In this document: piece by piece, positions 1-10,217 of the stretch
Layout: the number at the start of each line of letters is the position of its first letter
How positions within the stretch are numbered: position 1 is the first letter of the stretch
NCBI RefSeq assembly: GCF_016097555.1
Contig: NC_054703.1
Location: forward strand, 21,030,610-21,094,609
From: Gigantopelta aegis
Lineage: Eukaryota > Mollusca > Gastropoda > Neomphalida > Peltospiridae
DNA length: 64,000 nt
Direction: 5' to 3'
Program-made: the position numbers and the translations under genes
The notes under the pieces: generated by a model
Told to the model about the DNA's origin: nothing
What the model saw: only the letters and a program-made list of their open reading frames with translations
The model's database searches: none

Positions 1-349
1 CTCAAAACGTCAGCTTGCCAATTAACTGAAAAAACACGTCTAAGTTTTCACTCCTTGCGGCTAATGATAAAACAACGTTATTGTGTTAAGTTTTAAATAC
101 AGTTCTATCAGCTGAGGTCGCAGTACTTTCTACACGCAGTTTTGGCCATTGTTGACTACTCGCAATACTTTCATGATGCAATATATAGTAGATTTACAGT
201 ACATGTATCTGTAATATAAAACAACACGCAAGGCTTTCTTAACAGTTTCCGATCCTTCTGATCGCTTCTGCTTCCGATCTGCACTGTAGACAGTCTTCTT
301 CGTACTGCAACACTTCGCAGGGATATTCGTTCGCCCTAGTTCAGCCAGG
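1..349. other. unassigned sequence
   Basis: Mixed-composition non-coding sequence. I see no convincing reading frame, repeat or motif before the SINE that starts near 350. Confidence 0.5.
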
Positions 350-470
350 AACTGGACGTAGCCCAGTAGTAAAGCGCTCGCCAGATGCGCTGTCGGTCTA
401 GGATCGATCCCCGTTGGTGGATTCATTGGACTATATCTCGATCCAGCCAGTGCACAACGACTAGTAGATC

Positions 471-842
471 AAAGAAAGAAAGAAATGTTTTATTTAACGA
501 CGCACTCAACACATTTTATCTACGGTTATATGGCGTCAGAAATTTTGAGAGGAAACCCGCTGTCGCCACTACATGAGCTACTCTTTCCGATTAGCAGCAA
601 GGGATTTTTTTATTTGCGCTTCCCATAGGCAGGATAGCACAAACCATGGCCTTTGTTGAACCAGTTATGGATCACTGGTCGGTGCAAGTGGTTTACACCT
701 ACCCATTGAGCCTTGCGGAGCACTCACTCAGGGTTTGGAGTCAGTATCTGGATTAAAAATCCCATGCCTCGACTGGGATCCGAACCCAGTACCTACCAGC
801 CTGTAGTCCGATGGCTTAACCACTGCGCCAGCGAGGCCGGTC
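471..842 (-). mobile_element. SINE B1 nested in SINE A2
   Basis: Full-length SINE on the minus strand. Tail 1 with GAAA-type repeats is at 471-520, the central module follows, and head B (box B complement GGATCCGAACC near 778) ends at 842. Flanking sequence resembling ATCAAAG on the left and ATAACAAAG on the right looks like a decayed target-site duplication. Confidence 0.85.
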
Positions 843-989
843 TAATATAACAAAGGCCGTGATATGTGTTATCCTGTGTTGGACGGTGCATCTCTTGCTA
901 AAAATGGTAAAATGTAATGGGTTTCCTGTTGGAATTAGTAAATGCTTGACATCTAATAGCCGATGATTAGTAAATCAGTCTGCTCTAGT

Positions 990-1133
990 GGCAGTGGCGG
1001 ATCACCCCCCCCCCCTTAATTTTAATTTTTTCCTTAATTTTTTACGTTTGAGAATCCGAGAAATCCCTTCAGGAACGTTTGAGGCCTTTGGTCACATGTC
1101 ATCCCCCTTAAATTGATTTTGTGGATCCGCCAC
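990..1133. mobile_element. short TIR element (CAGTGGCGGATC ends)
   Basis: Begins CAGTGGCGGATC and ends GATCCGCCACTG, so it has about 12-bp terminal inverted repeats, with an internal C run. It is inserted in tail 2 of the SINE at 350-1170. The flanks AGTGG and AATGG are compatible with a 5-bp target duplication. No coding capacity. The end sequence resembles hAT-like MITEs, but the superfamily is not proven. Confidence 0.75.
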
Positions 1134-1210
1134 TGAATGGTGTCGTTAACCAAAACAAAACTTTTAAGTGCAGTCAACTATACCATACAGTGTCCATACA
1201 CACACCATAC

Positions 1211-1361
1211 AGGGACGATAGTGTGTTTGTTTTGTTTAACGACACCACTAGAGCACATTAATTAATTATCGGCTATTGGATGTCAAACATTTGGTAATTC
1301 TGACTCGTAGTCATCAGATGAAACCCGCTACATTTTTACTAATGCAGCAAGGGATCTTTTA
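1211..1361 (-). mobile_element. SINE C2, 3' part (split by Harbinger-1)
   Basis: Tail 2 and the central module of a minus-strand SINE. It stops at GGGATCTTTTA, and its continuation (TTATATGCACTTTCCC and onwards) resumes at 4369. The two pieces are one SINE split by the Harbinger element between them. Confidence 0.85.
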
Positions 1362-1595
1362 AGTGTTCTCTTGTGGCGTGTTCTCTTGTTCCTTGTTCCC
1401 TTGTACCCTTGTGACGCGCCACACAGACAATGAACCTTTGTTTTCCTTAGTGGCCGTTCCCATAGGTTGAACCCAGGGAACACGTGGCCTTGTGCACAGC
1501 ACGTGCGACCTACTGACCAGGAACACAGGGAATGCACATGCTCATTCTTTTTCATACGGCACGAAAGTGAACAAGACATTTTTGCTATTATCAGT

Positions 1596-3813
1596 ATGAG
1601 TGAAGGTGATTTAATTGAGGAGGTGAGGGGATATGAGCTGTTGTGGGATCCTAAAAATAAAAAGTACCATGACAAACACCAGCGAGAACTCGTATGGAGT
1701 ATCATTCAAAAGAAATTTGGCCCAACAACAGGTGAGTTTTCATATTTACTACTTCAAAAGTAAATTGAAATTACATAAATTATTATTTCACGTTATACGG
1801 TGTCGTTTTTGAAGATACTGTGTTGTACAACAACAATTTATCTTAAAACATTTCATCACTTAATATATTTGAAAATCTAGTACCTAGGTCTAAGATAACA
1901 GTTTTCAAACATTGCGGTAAACATGTTCCATTTGCTAGAACACAGTGCCGTCTGGATGGGTAACAAAGTCTTTGATAGCGTCTCGAATGGCAACTGCCCT
2001 ATCCGCTGCTCTCCCTCCACCCTGCCGTTGAAGGTGGATCATACCTCCTCCAAGGGGAGCTATTTCTTCATAAACAATGTCTGAACTTCGATCAATCAAT
2101 TGTCCGTCACGACGACGAATAAAATTGTGAAGGACACATCCAGCATTTGTTACCATAACAGCCTTGTCTGGTTGAAGGCGCATAGCTCTCTGAAATATTT
2201 CGAATTTTTTCGCTAGAATGCCAAATGCACACTCTACAGAACGTCGGGCACGCGAATGGCGATAATTGTAAGCTCTTCTCATATCATCCATACCACGCCC
2301 TGGATATGGTTTCATCAACTGTGCCTTTAACGGGAAAGCCTCATCAGCAATTATCATGTATGGAATTTCCAGGTCGGATGTACTCACTCGAAAACCATCA
2401 CTCGGAATGTTCAGTTTGCCATTATTTAACATTTTACACATGCAAGTATTTGCAGAAACTCCTCCATCGCTAATCCTGCCGTACTGGCCACAATCAGTAA
2501 GAATAAAACAGGAGTCTGCATCACTGAATGCCATCAAAACAATGCTAGGATAGCCTTTGTAGTTATAGTACATGGAACCAGCGTGAATTGGATTATACAA
2601 AGGAATATGTTTTCCATCCAGTGCTCCGATGGCAAAGGGATAATCCCAGAGTTCTCCAAATCGTCTTGCACAATTTCGCCAATCCTCAGATGTTGGAAGT
2701 GGCATGACCATAGGTTAAAGAACTTCCCACAGGACTTGGCATGTTGTATGCACGTGTCTTGCAATACCTTGTTTTGACGTATGGAAAGGAACACTCATAG
2801 ATGCAAATGATGATCCAGTAGCCAGATGCCTATAAAAGAATAAAGAAAATGTTAACGAGGTTTATGGTTACCGGTTTTTTGTTTATACTGAACCTACGTT
2901 TTGTAACATGATGCCATTATATTTGAGAAATGATAATTATCTGATATCAAAAAAGTTTAAAAAAATATCTCTTTTAAATATTTAATTTTAAATATATTCA
3001 CAATATTTTTAAATCTTTCATTGTTGTAGGCTGTTATGAATATATTATTATTATCAATAATCTTTTTCAGAGTTCAATGTGCAGAAAGTGTGGACAAAAT
3101 TGAGACAGGCGCACTCGAAGGCACTTCTCTGGCAGAAGAAACTTCCCTCTGGCAATTGAACATCCAATCGGACATCATGGAAGCATATGGAAGCCATGTC
3201 ATTTCTTATTCCAACCAAGGTGCCAAGAAACACGGTCAGCAACTGTTCAGTTGACGACGAAGGTGATTATAATGATGCCGATGGAATTGAAAACCAAAAT
3301 GAAGACGAAAGACAGGATGGAGAAACCGCATCGCAGGCGGATAACAATTTGGGCGAGATATTTCCCGAACTGATTAAACCGCCAGCCAAAAGAGTGAACA
3401 AAAGTATTACCAATCCGAAGAATCACTTAAGACATGATAGAGCCAATGATACCGCCATTAGCATCAGTGAAGCTGCCAAGAACATCACACAGTGATTCAA
3501 TGCATCCCCTCCAGTTGAATCGCACCGCTTGGGATTCTTTCGCTCGATCCTTCCTGAAGTTGATAAACTTTCTTCATCGGATTTCCTCACTTTTCAAATG
3601 AGTGTGTTGAAGGCCCTCTCCGAGCTTACGGTGCATACACCTCGTCCCCATCAATATCATCCCCAGTTTGGTTATACATCATCAGCCTCAGGGATAAGTC
3701 CGTATCAGTCATCGGAGTACAGCAGTACTTTATCTACCCCCACACAACCACCTACCTCGCAAGCGTATCATTTCATACCGATCGGCACATCCTACTCTGA
3801 AAATCAGAACTAA
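1596..3813 (+). pseudogene. Harbinger-1 MADF-BESS protein (two in-frame stops)
   Basis: DNA-binding partner protein of the Harbinger transposon. Exon 1 is 1596-1731 and starts MSEGDLIEEV. The donor is CAG/GTGAGT and the acceptor TTTTCAG ends at 3070. Exon 2 is 3071-3813. The phase-1 join gives a continuous MADF domain (about residues 5-95): LLWDPKNKKYHDKH, VWTKLRQAHSKALLWQKK and, after a stop, WKHMEAMSFL. A BESS-like motif, FFRSILPEVDKLSSSDFL, lies at about residues 200-228, in the usual MADF-then-BESS order. The spliced frame is 293 codons including the terminal stop. TGA codons interrupt it at codon 75 (3157-3159) and codon 187 (3493-3495), with no frame change, so it is a recent pseudogene or the stops need checking. 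The intron holds transposase exon 2 on the other strand. In known Harbingers the partner protein assists transposase import and DNA binding; that role here is inferred. Confidence 0.85.
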
Positions 3814-4137
3814 CATGAACAATTCTTACCTTAGTGTTAAAATCAGTTTTTCTTCAGCTGTGATGGATTTGCGCCAGTTGGATCCGGCAGATTGAAGTCT
3901 GGGTAGAACAAGGCCCTTGAGTTCATTGTAGGATGCAGTACTCATACGAGTATAGCTGAAGAAGAGATCTTCATCGCCACACTGTTTCAAGGCCTGGAAA
4001 GTTCTGTAATATTCACCTTTTTCTTCCCGCATTCTATAAAATGGCCGAATCCAGTACTGTGGGCGTTGCCTAAACACGTTGTTTTTTGAGATGAGCAGCA
4101 GCGAGGAAAACAAATGCAATGGCAGCATCCTCCTCAT
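1935..4137 (-). pseudogene. Harbinger-1 transposase, HARBI1-like (one in-frame stop)
   Basis: DDE nuclease of the PIF/Harbinger family (DDE_Tnp_4 type). Exon 1 is 4137-3830 and ends AEEKLILTLR at donor AAG/GTAAGA. Exon 2 is 2829-1935, after acceptor TTTTATAG. The phase-2 join reads LILTLRHLATGSSFASMSVPF, with the expected helix-turn-helix-like region. Catalytic motifs are GALDGKH (D about 174), MIIADEAF (D about 265) and SVECAFG (E about 302). The spliced frame is 401 codons, normal for the family. A single TAA at codon 141 (2717-2715) breaks it between the N-terminal region and the catalytic core. The 1-kb intron contains exon 2 of the MADF-BESS gene on the opposite strand. The start ATG at 4137 (MRRMLPLHLF) is the first in frame, but it is uncertain. 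Confidence 0.9.
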
Positions 4138-4334
4138 CTTCAGTTTTTCTGTTCCTCCTTTCGTTATTAAAATATTTTTGTTATTTCCTTGAGTTTCAAT
4201 TTTTTATGTTCAGTGTTTCTTTTATCACCTGCTTATAAGTACAATAAATCAACAGTGCACATACCACAGGGAACATGCTATGGAGACAGAGAGTACAAGA
4301 CCAGGTCACGAGGTCACAATGCCACAAGGTCACA

Positions 4335-4368
4335 AGTTCACAAGAGAACACTCTATGGATACGGGGCC
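4335..4368. repeat. right terminal inverted repeat of Harbinger-1
   Basis: On the minus strand this reads GGCCCCGTATCCATAG followed by AGTGTTCTCTTGTG. The second part is matched by the left end at 1362-1375. The element stops immediately before TTA at 4369. Confidence 0.75.
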
Positions 4369-4503
4369 TTATATGCACTTTCCCACAGACAGGAATGCAC
4401 ATACCACGGCCTTTGAATAGTTATGGAAAAAAACAACCCCACAATCAGTTGAATGGATCCACTGAGGTCTTTCGATCCTGCGACGCAAGCACTTCAGGCG
4501 AGC
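4369..4503 (-). mobile_element. SINE C2, 5' part (split by Harbinger-1)
   Basis: Continuation of the SINE at 1211-1361, running to a C-type head (complement of box B near 4470). It is truncated at about 4503 by the next SINE. Confidence 0.8.
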
Positions 4504-4889
4504 ACTACCGGCCTCGGTGGCGTCGTGGTTAGGCCATCGGTCTACAGGCTGGTAGGTACTGGGTTCGGATCCCAGTCAAGGCATGATATTTTTAATCCAG
4601 ATACCGACTCCAAACCCTGAGTGAGTGCTCCGCAAGGCTCAATGGGTAGGTGTAAACCACTTGCACCGACCAGTGATCCATAACTGGTTCAAAAAAGGCC
4701 ATGGTTTGTGCTATCCTGCCTGTGGGAAGCGCAAATAAAAGATCCCTTGCTGGTAATCGGAAAGAGTAGCCCATGTAGTGGCGACAGCGGGTTTCCTCTC
4801 AAAATCTGTGTGGTCCTTAACCATATGTCTGACGCCATATAACCGTAAATAAAATGTGTTGAGTGCGTCGTTAAATAAAACATTTCTTG
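4504..4889 (+). mobile_element. SINE B1, full length
   Basis: Head B with box B GGTTCGGATCC near 4562, the shared central module, and tail 1 ending GTCGTTAAATAAAACATTTC. It inserted into a C-head SINE, pieces of which lie on both sides. Confidence 0.9.
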
Positions 4890-5005
4890 AACAGTTGTGG
4901 AAAAAAAAAAAACCAATCAGTTGAATAGATCCACTGAGGTGGTTCGATCTTGCGACGTAAGCACCTCAAGCGAGCACTAAACCAACTGAGCTAACTCCCG
5001 CCCCT
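4890..5005 (-). mobile_element. SINE head C fragment
   Basis: Complement of a C-type tRNA head: box A TAGCTCAGTTGG near 4995 and a box B-like GATCGAACC near 4945. The part nearest the inserted SINE B1 also resembles 4413-4503, at visibly reduced identity, so it is not a simple target-site duplication. Confidence 0.75.
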
Positions 5006-5067
5006 ACAAGGATGAATTCCATAAATACAACCTCAGTGGACCAGCAGTCTTTGTCAACAACATAACT

Positions 5068-5274
5068 GGCTCGGTGGTGTCGTCGTTAAGCCATCGGGCG
5101 TAAGGCTGGTAGGTACAGGGTTCGCAGCCCGGTACCGACTCCCAGCCAGAGCTAGTTTTAACGACTCAATGGGCAGGTGTAAGACCACTACACCCTCTTT
5201 TCTCTCTCAATAACAACTAACCCACTGTCCTGGACAGACAGCTCTGGGCCGTAGCTAGGATATATATATATTTT

Positions 5275-5305
<31 letters not shown>

Positions 5306-5512
5306 GGGTGGGGGGGGGGGGCAACTGAGTAGTTAATAGTCGAAAACTCCTTAAACGGTTAAGACGAGAATTTTCTTTAAGTTTCTATAATTTTTTCCGG
5401 ACCCCCCCCCACCGCTAGCTAAGGCCCTGCAGTCCAGCTGAGGTGTATGCTCAGGAAAGCGTGCTCGAACCTTAATTGGATATAAGCACGAAACTAAGTT
5501 GAAATGAATGAA
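5068..5512 (+). mobile_element. SINE D, interrupted by a TIR element
   Basis: Head D (box B GGTTCGCAGCC near 5118) runs to 5243, and resumes at 5431-5512 with the D tail GATATAAGCACGAAACTAAG. The insertion at 5244-5430 separates the two parts. Confidence 0.8.
5244..5430. mobile_element. TIR MITE with internal poly-G (GGCCGTAGCTAGG ends)
   Basis: Left end CTGGGCCGTAGCTAGG and right end GCTAGCTAAGGCCCTGCAG form terminal inverted repeats. Inside is a long G run (5285-5322) and a C run at 5402-5410. A second copy lies at 7487-7644. Confidence 0.75.
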
Positions 5513-5518
5513 ATGTCA

Positions 5519-6012
5519 ACAACATAGAAGTATACACGGTGGCCGTGTTTATAGCCTCGGCTAAAGACGGCTGGCTTACAACAAGGCAGTCGTATTTTCT
5601 AGAGAAGGAAGGAAGGAAATATTTTATTTAACGACGCATTTTATTTACGGTTACATGGCGTCGGACATATGGTTGTGGACCACACATATATTGAGTGAGG
5701 AAACCCGCTGTCGCCACATCATGGGCTACTCTTTTCGATTAGTAGCAAGGGATATTTTATATGCACCTTCCCATAGACAGGATAGTACATACCACGGCCT
5801 TTGATATACCAGTCGTGGTGCACTGGCTGAAGCGAGAAATAGCCAAATGGGCCCACCGACGAGGATCGATCCCAAAATGACCGCGCATCAAGCGAGAGCT
5901 TTACCACTGGGCTACGTCCCGCTCTCCTCAACAACGTTGACAGCGGCCGTGTTTATAGCCTCAGCTAATGACGGCTGGCTTACAACAGGGCAGTCGTATT
6001 TTCAAGAGAAAG
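5519..6012. repeat. about 85-bp direct repeats flanking a SINE
   Basis: The segments 5519-5605 and 5931-6012 share GGCCGTGTTTATAGCCTC, GACGGCTGGCTTACAACA and CAGTCGTATTTTC in the same order and orientation. They sit directly either side of the SINE at 5606-5930 and are far longer than a normal target-site duplication. Confidence 0.75.
5606..5930 (-). mobile_element. SINE A1
   Basis: Minus-strand SINE with GGAA-repeat tail 1, the central module (a short deletion in the tail drops the usual CACTCAACACA part), and head A ending at the complement of CGGGACGTAGCCCAGTGG. Confidence 0.9.
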
Positions 6013-6092
6013 TACACCTCACCACATCTAAACTTTCGATATGATACCTTAATAATAATAATAATGACTAGTTACAACTAACTTAATTCCAT

Positions 6093-6300
6093 CTACAGTC
6101 CGTCCCACAAAGAACGCTGTTTTTCATACTATGAAATGCACTACTAATTATTTAGTTCTGAGCCAGTTGTTAACCTAAATCACACACAAAAATAGTATAT
6201 TTTTGTAATTTCTAAAACATTTTTACTTTTCTTCTTACGTGAAACCAAACTGAAAATATTTACAAAAAACATCTTTACAGAAGGATGGGACGGACTATAG
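6093..6300. mobile_element. short TIR MITE (CAGTCCGTCCCA ends)
   Basis: Left end TACAGTCCGTCCCA and right end TGGGACGGACTATA face each other across about 208 bp of AT-rich, non-coding DNA. TA dinucleotides at both ends fit a Tc1/mariner-type MITE (inference). Confidence 0.65.
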
Positions 6301-7026
<726 letters not shown>

Positions 7027-7100
7027 GGGGGGGGGGAGGGGAATATGCACAGACACTTTTATATTAATATTTCTCTATAGTTTAGTACACCGATTCTTAA

Positions 7101-7450
7101 AGGGACATACCCTAGTTTTTAACTATTCTAGCCCTTTTTGTTAACTGAAATCATACTTTACTTATATTTTATTATTTAGATTATCAATTTCCGTACATTC
7201 GAAGTGTTTTTGGTCATCCTGGTGTTTTTAATATCACAAAAGGTATTTCTCATATTTTTAAAAACGCACGTGCGTCTGAGAAATAACAGTTATGGAGTCT
7301 AATTTAATCTATTTACAGAGGGTATTTCACCAGTTCAGAGTCAGAGACTTATGTTTCAATCATTTGTAACTTTATTCAAATGTGTTACAGGTTTGTAGAT
7401 TAACTAAACTAAGTGTTAATTTTCACGGGTTGAAACTAGGGTCTGTCCCT
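7101..7450 (+). mobile_element. MITE-A copy 1, complete
   Basis: About 350 bp bounded by TTAA at 7097-7100 and 7451-7454. The left end is AGGGACATACCCTAGTTT. The right end, read in reverse, is AGGGACAGACCCTAGTTT. Internal segments (AAACGCACGTGCGTCTGAGA, GTTTGTAGATTAACTAAACT) recur in the other copies. No coding capacity. Confidence 0.85.
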
Positions 7451-7486
7451 TTAAATTTAAATTTCGAAAACTCCGTGTATAAATTA

Positions 7487-7644
7487 CAGGACCATAGCTA
7501 GGATTTTTTCTTTCTAAGTAGTTAATTGTCTAAAACTCCTTAAACGGTTAAGAAGAGAATTTTTTTTAAGTTTCTATAATGTTTTTCGGATGTTTTGGAC
7601 CCCCCCCCCCCCCCCCCCCCCCCCCCCGGCTAGCTACGGCCCTG
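7487..7644. mobile_element. TIR MITE with poly-C (GGCCGTAGCTAGC ends), copy 2
   Basis: Starts CAGGACCATAGCTAGG and ends GGCTAGCTACGGCCCTG. The internal text CTCCTTAAACGGTTAAGA matches the copy at 5244-5430. AATTA on both flanks is a plausible target duplication. A C run fills about 7600-7627. Confidence 0.75.
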
Positions 7645-7993
7645 AATTATTATTATAATTATTATTCCTATCTGTAACAGGCATGCATTTTAATTACACA
7701 CAGACGTCCTAAGAAAACCTCCGTATATTTTTAGCGATTGGTACATTCTGAGAATTAATTCTGGCAAATTCACACAATAGCGAGTCATTGTACTGCTGAA
7801 CAAAACGCGATGGGTTAGAGTCATGACACGAAAACGAACAAAACAAAAAACCAAACAACTAATAAGCTGTCTAATTAAAACCAAGAAGACGAGCCCAGCT
7901 GAAGTCCAAAAGGTTAATACTATTGTTAGCTTTGATTAGCGTTGTCCCACGATGTGGTGTAGACTGCACACACGAAATGAAATGATTGCTTTT
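7645..7993. other. unassigned sequence
   Basis: AT-rich non-coding sequence. A 64-residue open frame at 7690-7884 (-) has no recognisable motif and I do not call it. Confidence 0.4.
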
Positions 7994-8000
7994 CCCTTAA

Positions 8001-8219
8001 AGGACATAACCTAGTTTTTAAACACTAAGGCATATTTTTGACTATTATAGCCGTTTTTGATAACTGAAATTATACTTTACTTTAGACTTTATGATTTAGA
8101 TTATCAATTCGTGCGTCTGAGAAGTCACAGTTATGGAGTCGAGTTTTAGTCAATTTTTAGAGGCTATTTCACCATTTCAAAGTCACAGACTCATGTTTCA
8201 CTCAATTATAACTTTATCC
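8001..8219 (+). mobile_element. MITE-A copy 2, right end missing
   Basis: Starts after TTAA (7997-8000) with AGGACATAACCTAG and follows MITE-A to CAATTATAACTTTATCCC, where it abuts LINE sequence. The right inverted repeat is absent. Confidence 0.8.
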
Positions 8220-8535
8220 CAATAAAAATTCAAGAGTCAAATAAAAACACAGTGTAAAGAACTGTGCAAAAAATTCAAATATCACAGATATATAAAATTA
8301 AAATTTAGAATAAAAGTCCGTATCACGTAAAAAACTGCAATAAAAGTTCTGGATGGAATCGAAACGATTCCATCACAGTTCTTTGTCCAAATAAATCTTT
8401 TCGAGTTGCTGACAAATGCGTACACTCCACCAAAATGTGGCTTACCGTCAGAATACGCTGACAGTGCTCACACTGAGGTGGAGGATCTTTCTTCAAGATA
8501 AATGAATGGGTCAAGTAATATAATATACACGAGCT
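8220..8535 (-). pseudogene. 3' end of an I/Nimb-type LINE (ORF2 C-terminus)
   Basis: Minus-strand remnant of a non-LTR retrotransposon. The frame 8514-8323 reads LTHSFILKKDPPPQCEHC then ILTVSHILVEC, a C-X2-C-X7-H-X4-C cluster preceded by the L-T-H-S-F/Y-L-L-K pattern typical of the ORF2 C-terminus of I-clade (including Nimb) LINEs. It ends in a natural stop at 8323-8325. The downstream 3' UTR (8290-8220) includes TTGCACAGTTCTTTACACTG, which recurs on + at 50130-50150. The upstream coding sequence is lost beyond about 8535, and a MITE-A fragment follows at 8219. This is a dead 5'-truncated copy. Confidence 0.75.
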
Positions 8536-8562
8536 TATCTATGTTCCCTTTTCCTCTTAGCC

Positions 8563-8598
<36 letters not shown>

Positions 8599-8625
8599 AT
8601 ATTTACTGGATCAGCCCCTGCTTCC
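8563..8625. repeat. poly-C run with a TIR-element end
   Basis: About 38 C residues, then GGATCAGCCCCTG, a degenerate version of the GGATCCGCCACTG end seen in other copies. No matching left end is visible. Confidence 0.5.
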
Positions 8626-8805
8626 ACTGGCAAACTTATTTTTAATATTTTAGGTGGTTTTCAGTTATTTTAATTGTTAGTATGATAGTAAGTGGATATA
8701 CACTGATATAAATTTGGATTGAAACAGCAAATCCTACCGGTGTAATGTGGTATTTTAACACCCGTAGAATAATGACCCCGGTCATTTTTCTACAGAGAAT
8801 ACATT

Positions 8806-8945
8806 GGAAGGAAGGAAATCTTTTATTTAACGACGCACTCAACACATTTTATTTACGGTTATGTGGCGTCAGACATATGGTTAAGGACCACACATATATT
8901 GACAGAGGAAACCCGCTGTCCCCACTTCATGGGCTACTCTTTTAT
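8806..8945 (-). mobile_element. SINE tail-1 fragment
   Basis: GGAAGGAAATC tail and part of the central module. It stops at GGGCTACTCTTTT, so the tRNA head is missing. Confidence 0.85.
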
Positions 8946-9004
8946 ATTTACCCACTTGTACATAAAGCAAATATAAAGCAAAATATCTTAAAAGTGTGTG
9001 TGTG

Positions 9005-9099
9005 TAGGGGGGGGGGGGGGGGAGCACATACCCCCTTGCCACCCCCCTGTTTCCTACGCCAGTGCTCTGTAACCCCTCCTGGATCCGCCCCTGAAATGG
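9005..9099. mobile_element. fragment of a CAGTGGCGGATCC-type TIR element
   Basis: A G run at 9008-9022, GC-rich text, then GGATCCGCCCCTGAAATGG at the right. Only the right end is clear. Confidence 0.5.
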
Positions 9100-9148
9100 T
9101 CGTGGTTTAAAATGTGCTGAGGAATCAGTAAACAAATATAATAAAGTT

Positions 9149-9278
9149 TAAAGTGAAAGTTTGTTTTGTTTAACGACACCACTAGAGCACATTGATTGAT
9201 TAATCATCGGCTGTTGGATGTCAAACATTTGGTACTTTTGACGTATAGTCTTAGAGAGGAAACCCGCTATGCTTAAAT
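9149..9278 (-). mobile_element. SINE tail-2 fragment
   Basis: Complement of tail 2 (GTTTTGTTTAACGACACCAC), extending to GAGGAAACCCGCTATG, where it is truncated. Confidence 0.85.
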
Positions 9279-9394
9279 ATAAAATAAAACCATATGTGAT
9301 GACACTATTCAGTCGAAGTGTAGAAACCAGTGGTTTTAAACAAATATTCCCTTTCTTTCATGTTTTGGTGTATGTTATTTGGGTTTAACGATGT

Positions 9395-9640
9395 CAGAAA
9401 GAAAGAAAGAAAGAAATTTTGTTTGTTTAACGACGCTACTAGAGCACATTTATTTATTAATTATCGGCTATTGGATGTCAAACATTTGTTCATTGTTACA
9501 CATAGTAAGAGGAAACCCGCTAAATGTTTCAATTAGTAGCAAGGGATCTTTAAAATGCACTTTCCAATAGACAGGACAGTACATACCATGACCTTTAGTA
9601 TACCAGTCGTGGATCATTGGTTATAATGGGAAAAAACGAA
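9395..9640 (-). mobile_element. SINE tail-2 copy without head
   Basis: Minus-strand tail 2 and central module to about CGTGGATCATTGGTTATAATGGG. No tRNA head follows. Confidence 0.85.
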
Positions 9641-10217
9641 CGATATCAAAGGAAATATTTTTAAAACAGTTATTAACAACAATTTCAAGTGGATTAGGTT
9701 GTGACTACCAAGTCTGAAAGTTCAGTACCTAAGCAGAATGTCATAATGTACTTGTAATTACACGCACATAAGTATATTATGACATCCTGTAATTTTAAAT
9801 ATTTTACAAATTATACATTGCAATTCAATGAAATCTTCAATACTTTATTTCAGTATTGATATAACAATTGATTAAGATCAAGTTGTGGATGAAGATGATG
9901 TTGATATTTCACCCATGATACAAACACAAGAATCCAAAGGGTTAATATTACTTTTATTCAAACTGTTTTTGATGAATTCTTATAATTCCAAACACATAAC
10001 CATGTTATTAATGTAAAGCTCTTTAAAATAAAAAGTGAACTCTATTTTCCAACTATTTACTATTTTATTAACACGAAATTCATACTCAACATTAGCGGAA
10101 TCCCTATGGTGGTTCGGCTTTTTCCGTCAATAGCCGAATGAGAGAATGACAATGTTACAAATCATTAATACAATTCATATTAATTTTTTGCATTAAATTC
10201 AATACCAACTAAAAACA
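9641..10217. other. AT-rich sequence with a possible lost exon
   Basis: Non-repetitive AT-rich DNA. At 9880-9943 an acidic stretch VVDEDDVDISPMIQTQES can be read on +. It resembles the low-complexity part of Harbinger accessory proteins and lies upstream of the accessory exon at 11331, but the splice signals are poor. I regard it only as a candidate remnant. Confidence 0.3.

Larger units (their letters stand above)
350..1170 (+). mobile_element. SINE A2, interrupted twice
   Basis: A tRNA-derived SINE with head A (box A-like TAGCCCAGTAG near 360, box B-like GGATCGATCC near 402) runs 350-467, resumes at 843-989 and ends at about 1134-1170 with tail 2. A reverse-orientation SINE at 471-842 and a TIR element at 990-1133 split it. 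The sequence is continuous across both insertions when they are removed in thought. It is a dead, old copy and the host of two later insertions. Confidence 0.85.
1362..4368. mobile_element. PIF/Harbinger DNA transposon (Harbinger-1)
   Basis: A 3.0-kb element carrying a DDE transposase gene (-) and a MADF-BESS gene (+). The host SINE trinucleotide TTA is present on both sides (1359-1361 and 4369-4371), matching the TWA target preference of PIF/Harbinger. The right end reads, on the minus strand, GGCCCCGTATCCATAG then AGTGTTCTCTTGTG. The left end starts directly at AGTGTTCTCTTGTG, so about 16 terminal bases are missing. Both genes contain in-frame stops, so the copy cannot be autonomous. Confidence 0.9.

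Noticed and set aside
4413..4985. 95-bp target-site duplication around the SINE at 4504-4889
   Set aside because: The two flanks differ at many positions; they are two copies of the same SINE head, not a duplication made by this insertion.
8745..9110. 121-residue frame on +
   Set aside because: It runs across a SINE tail and a poly-G element, so it is not a gene.
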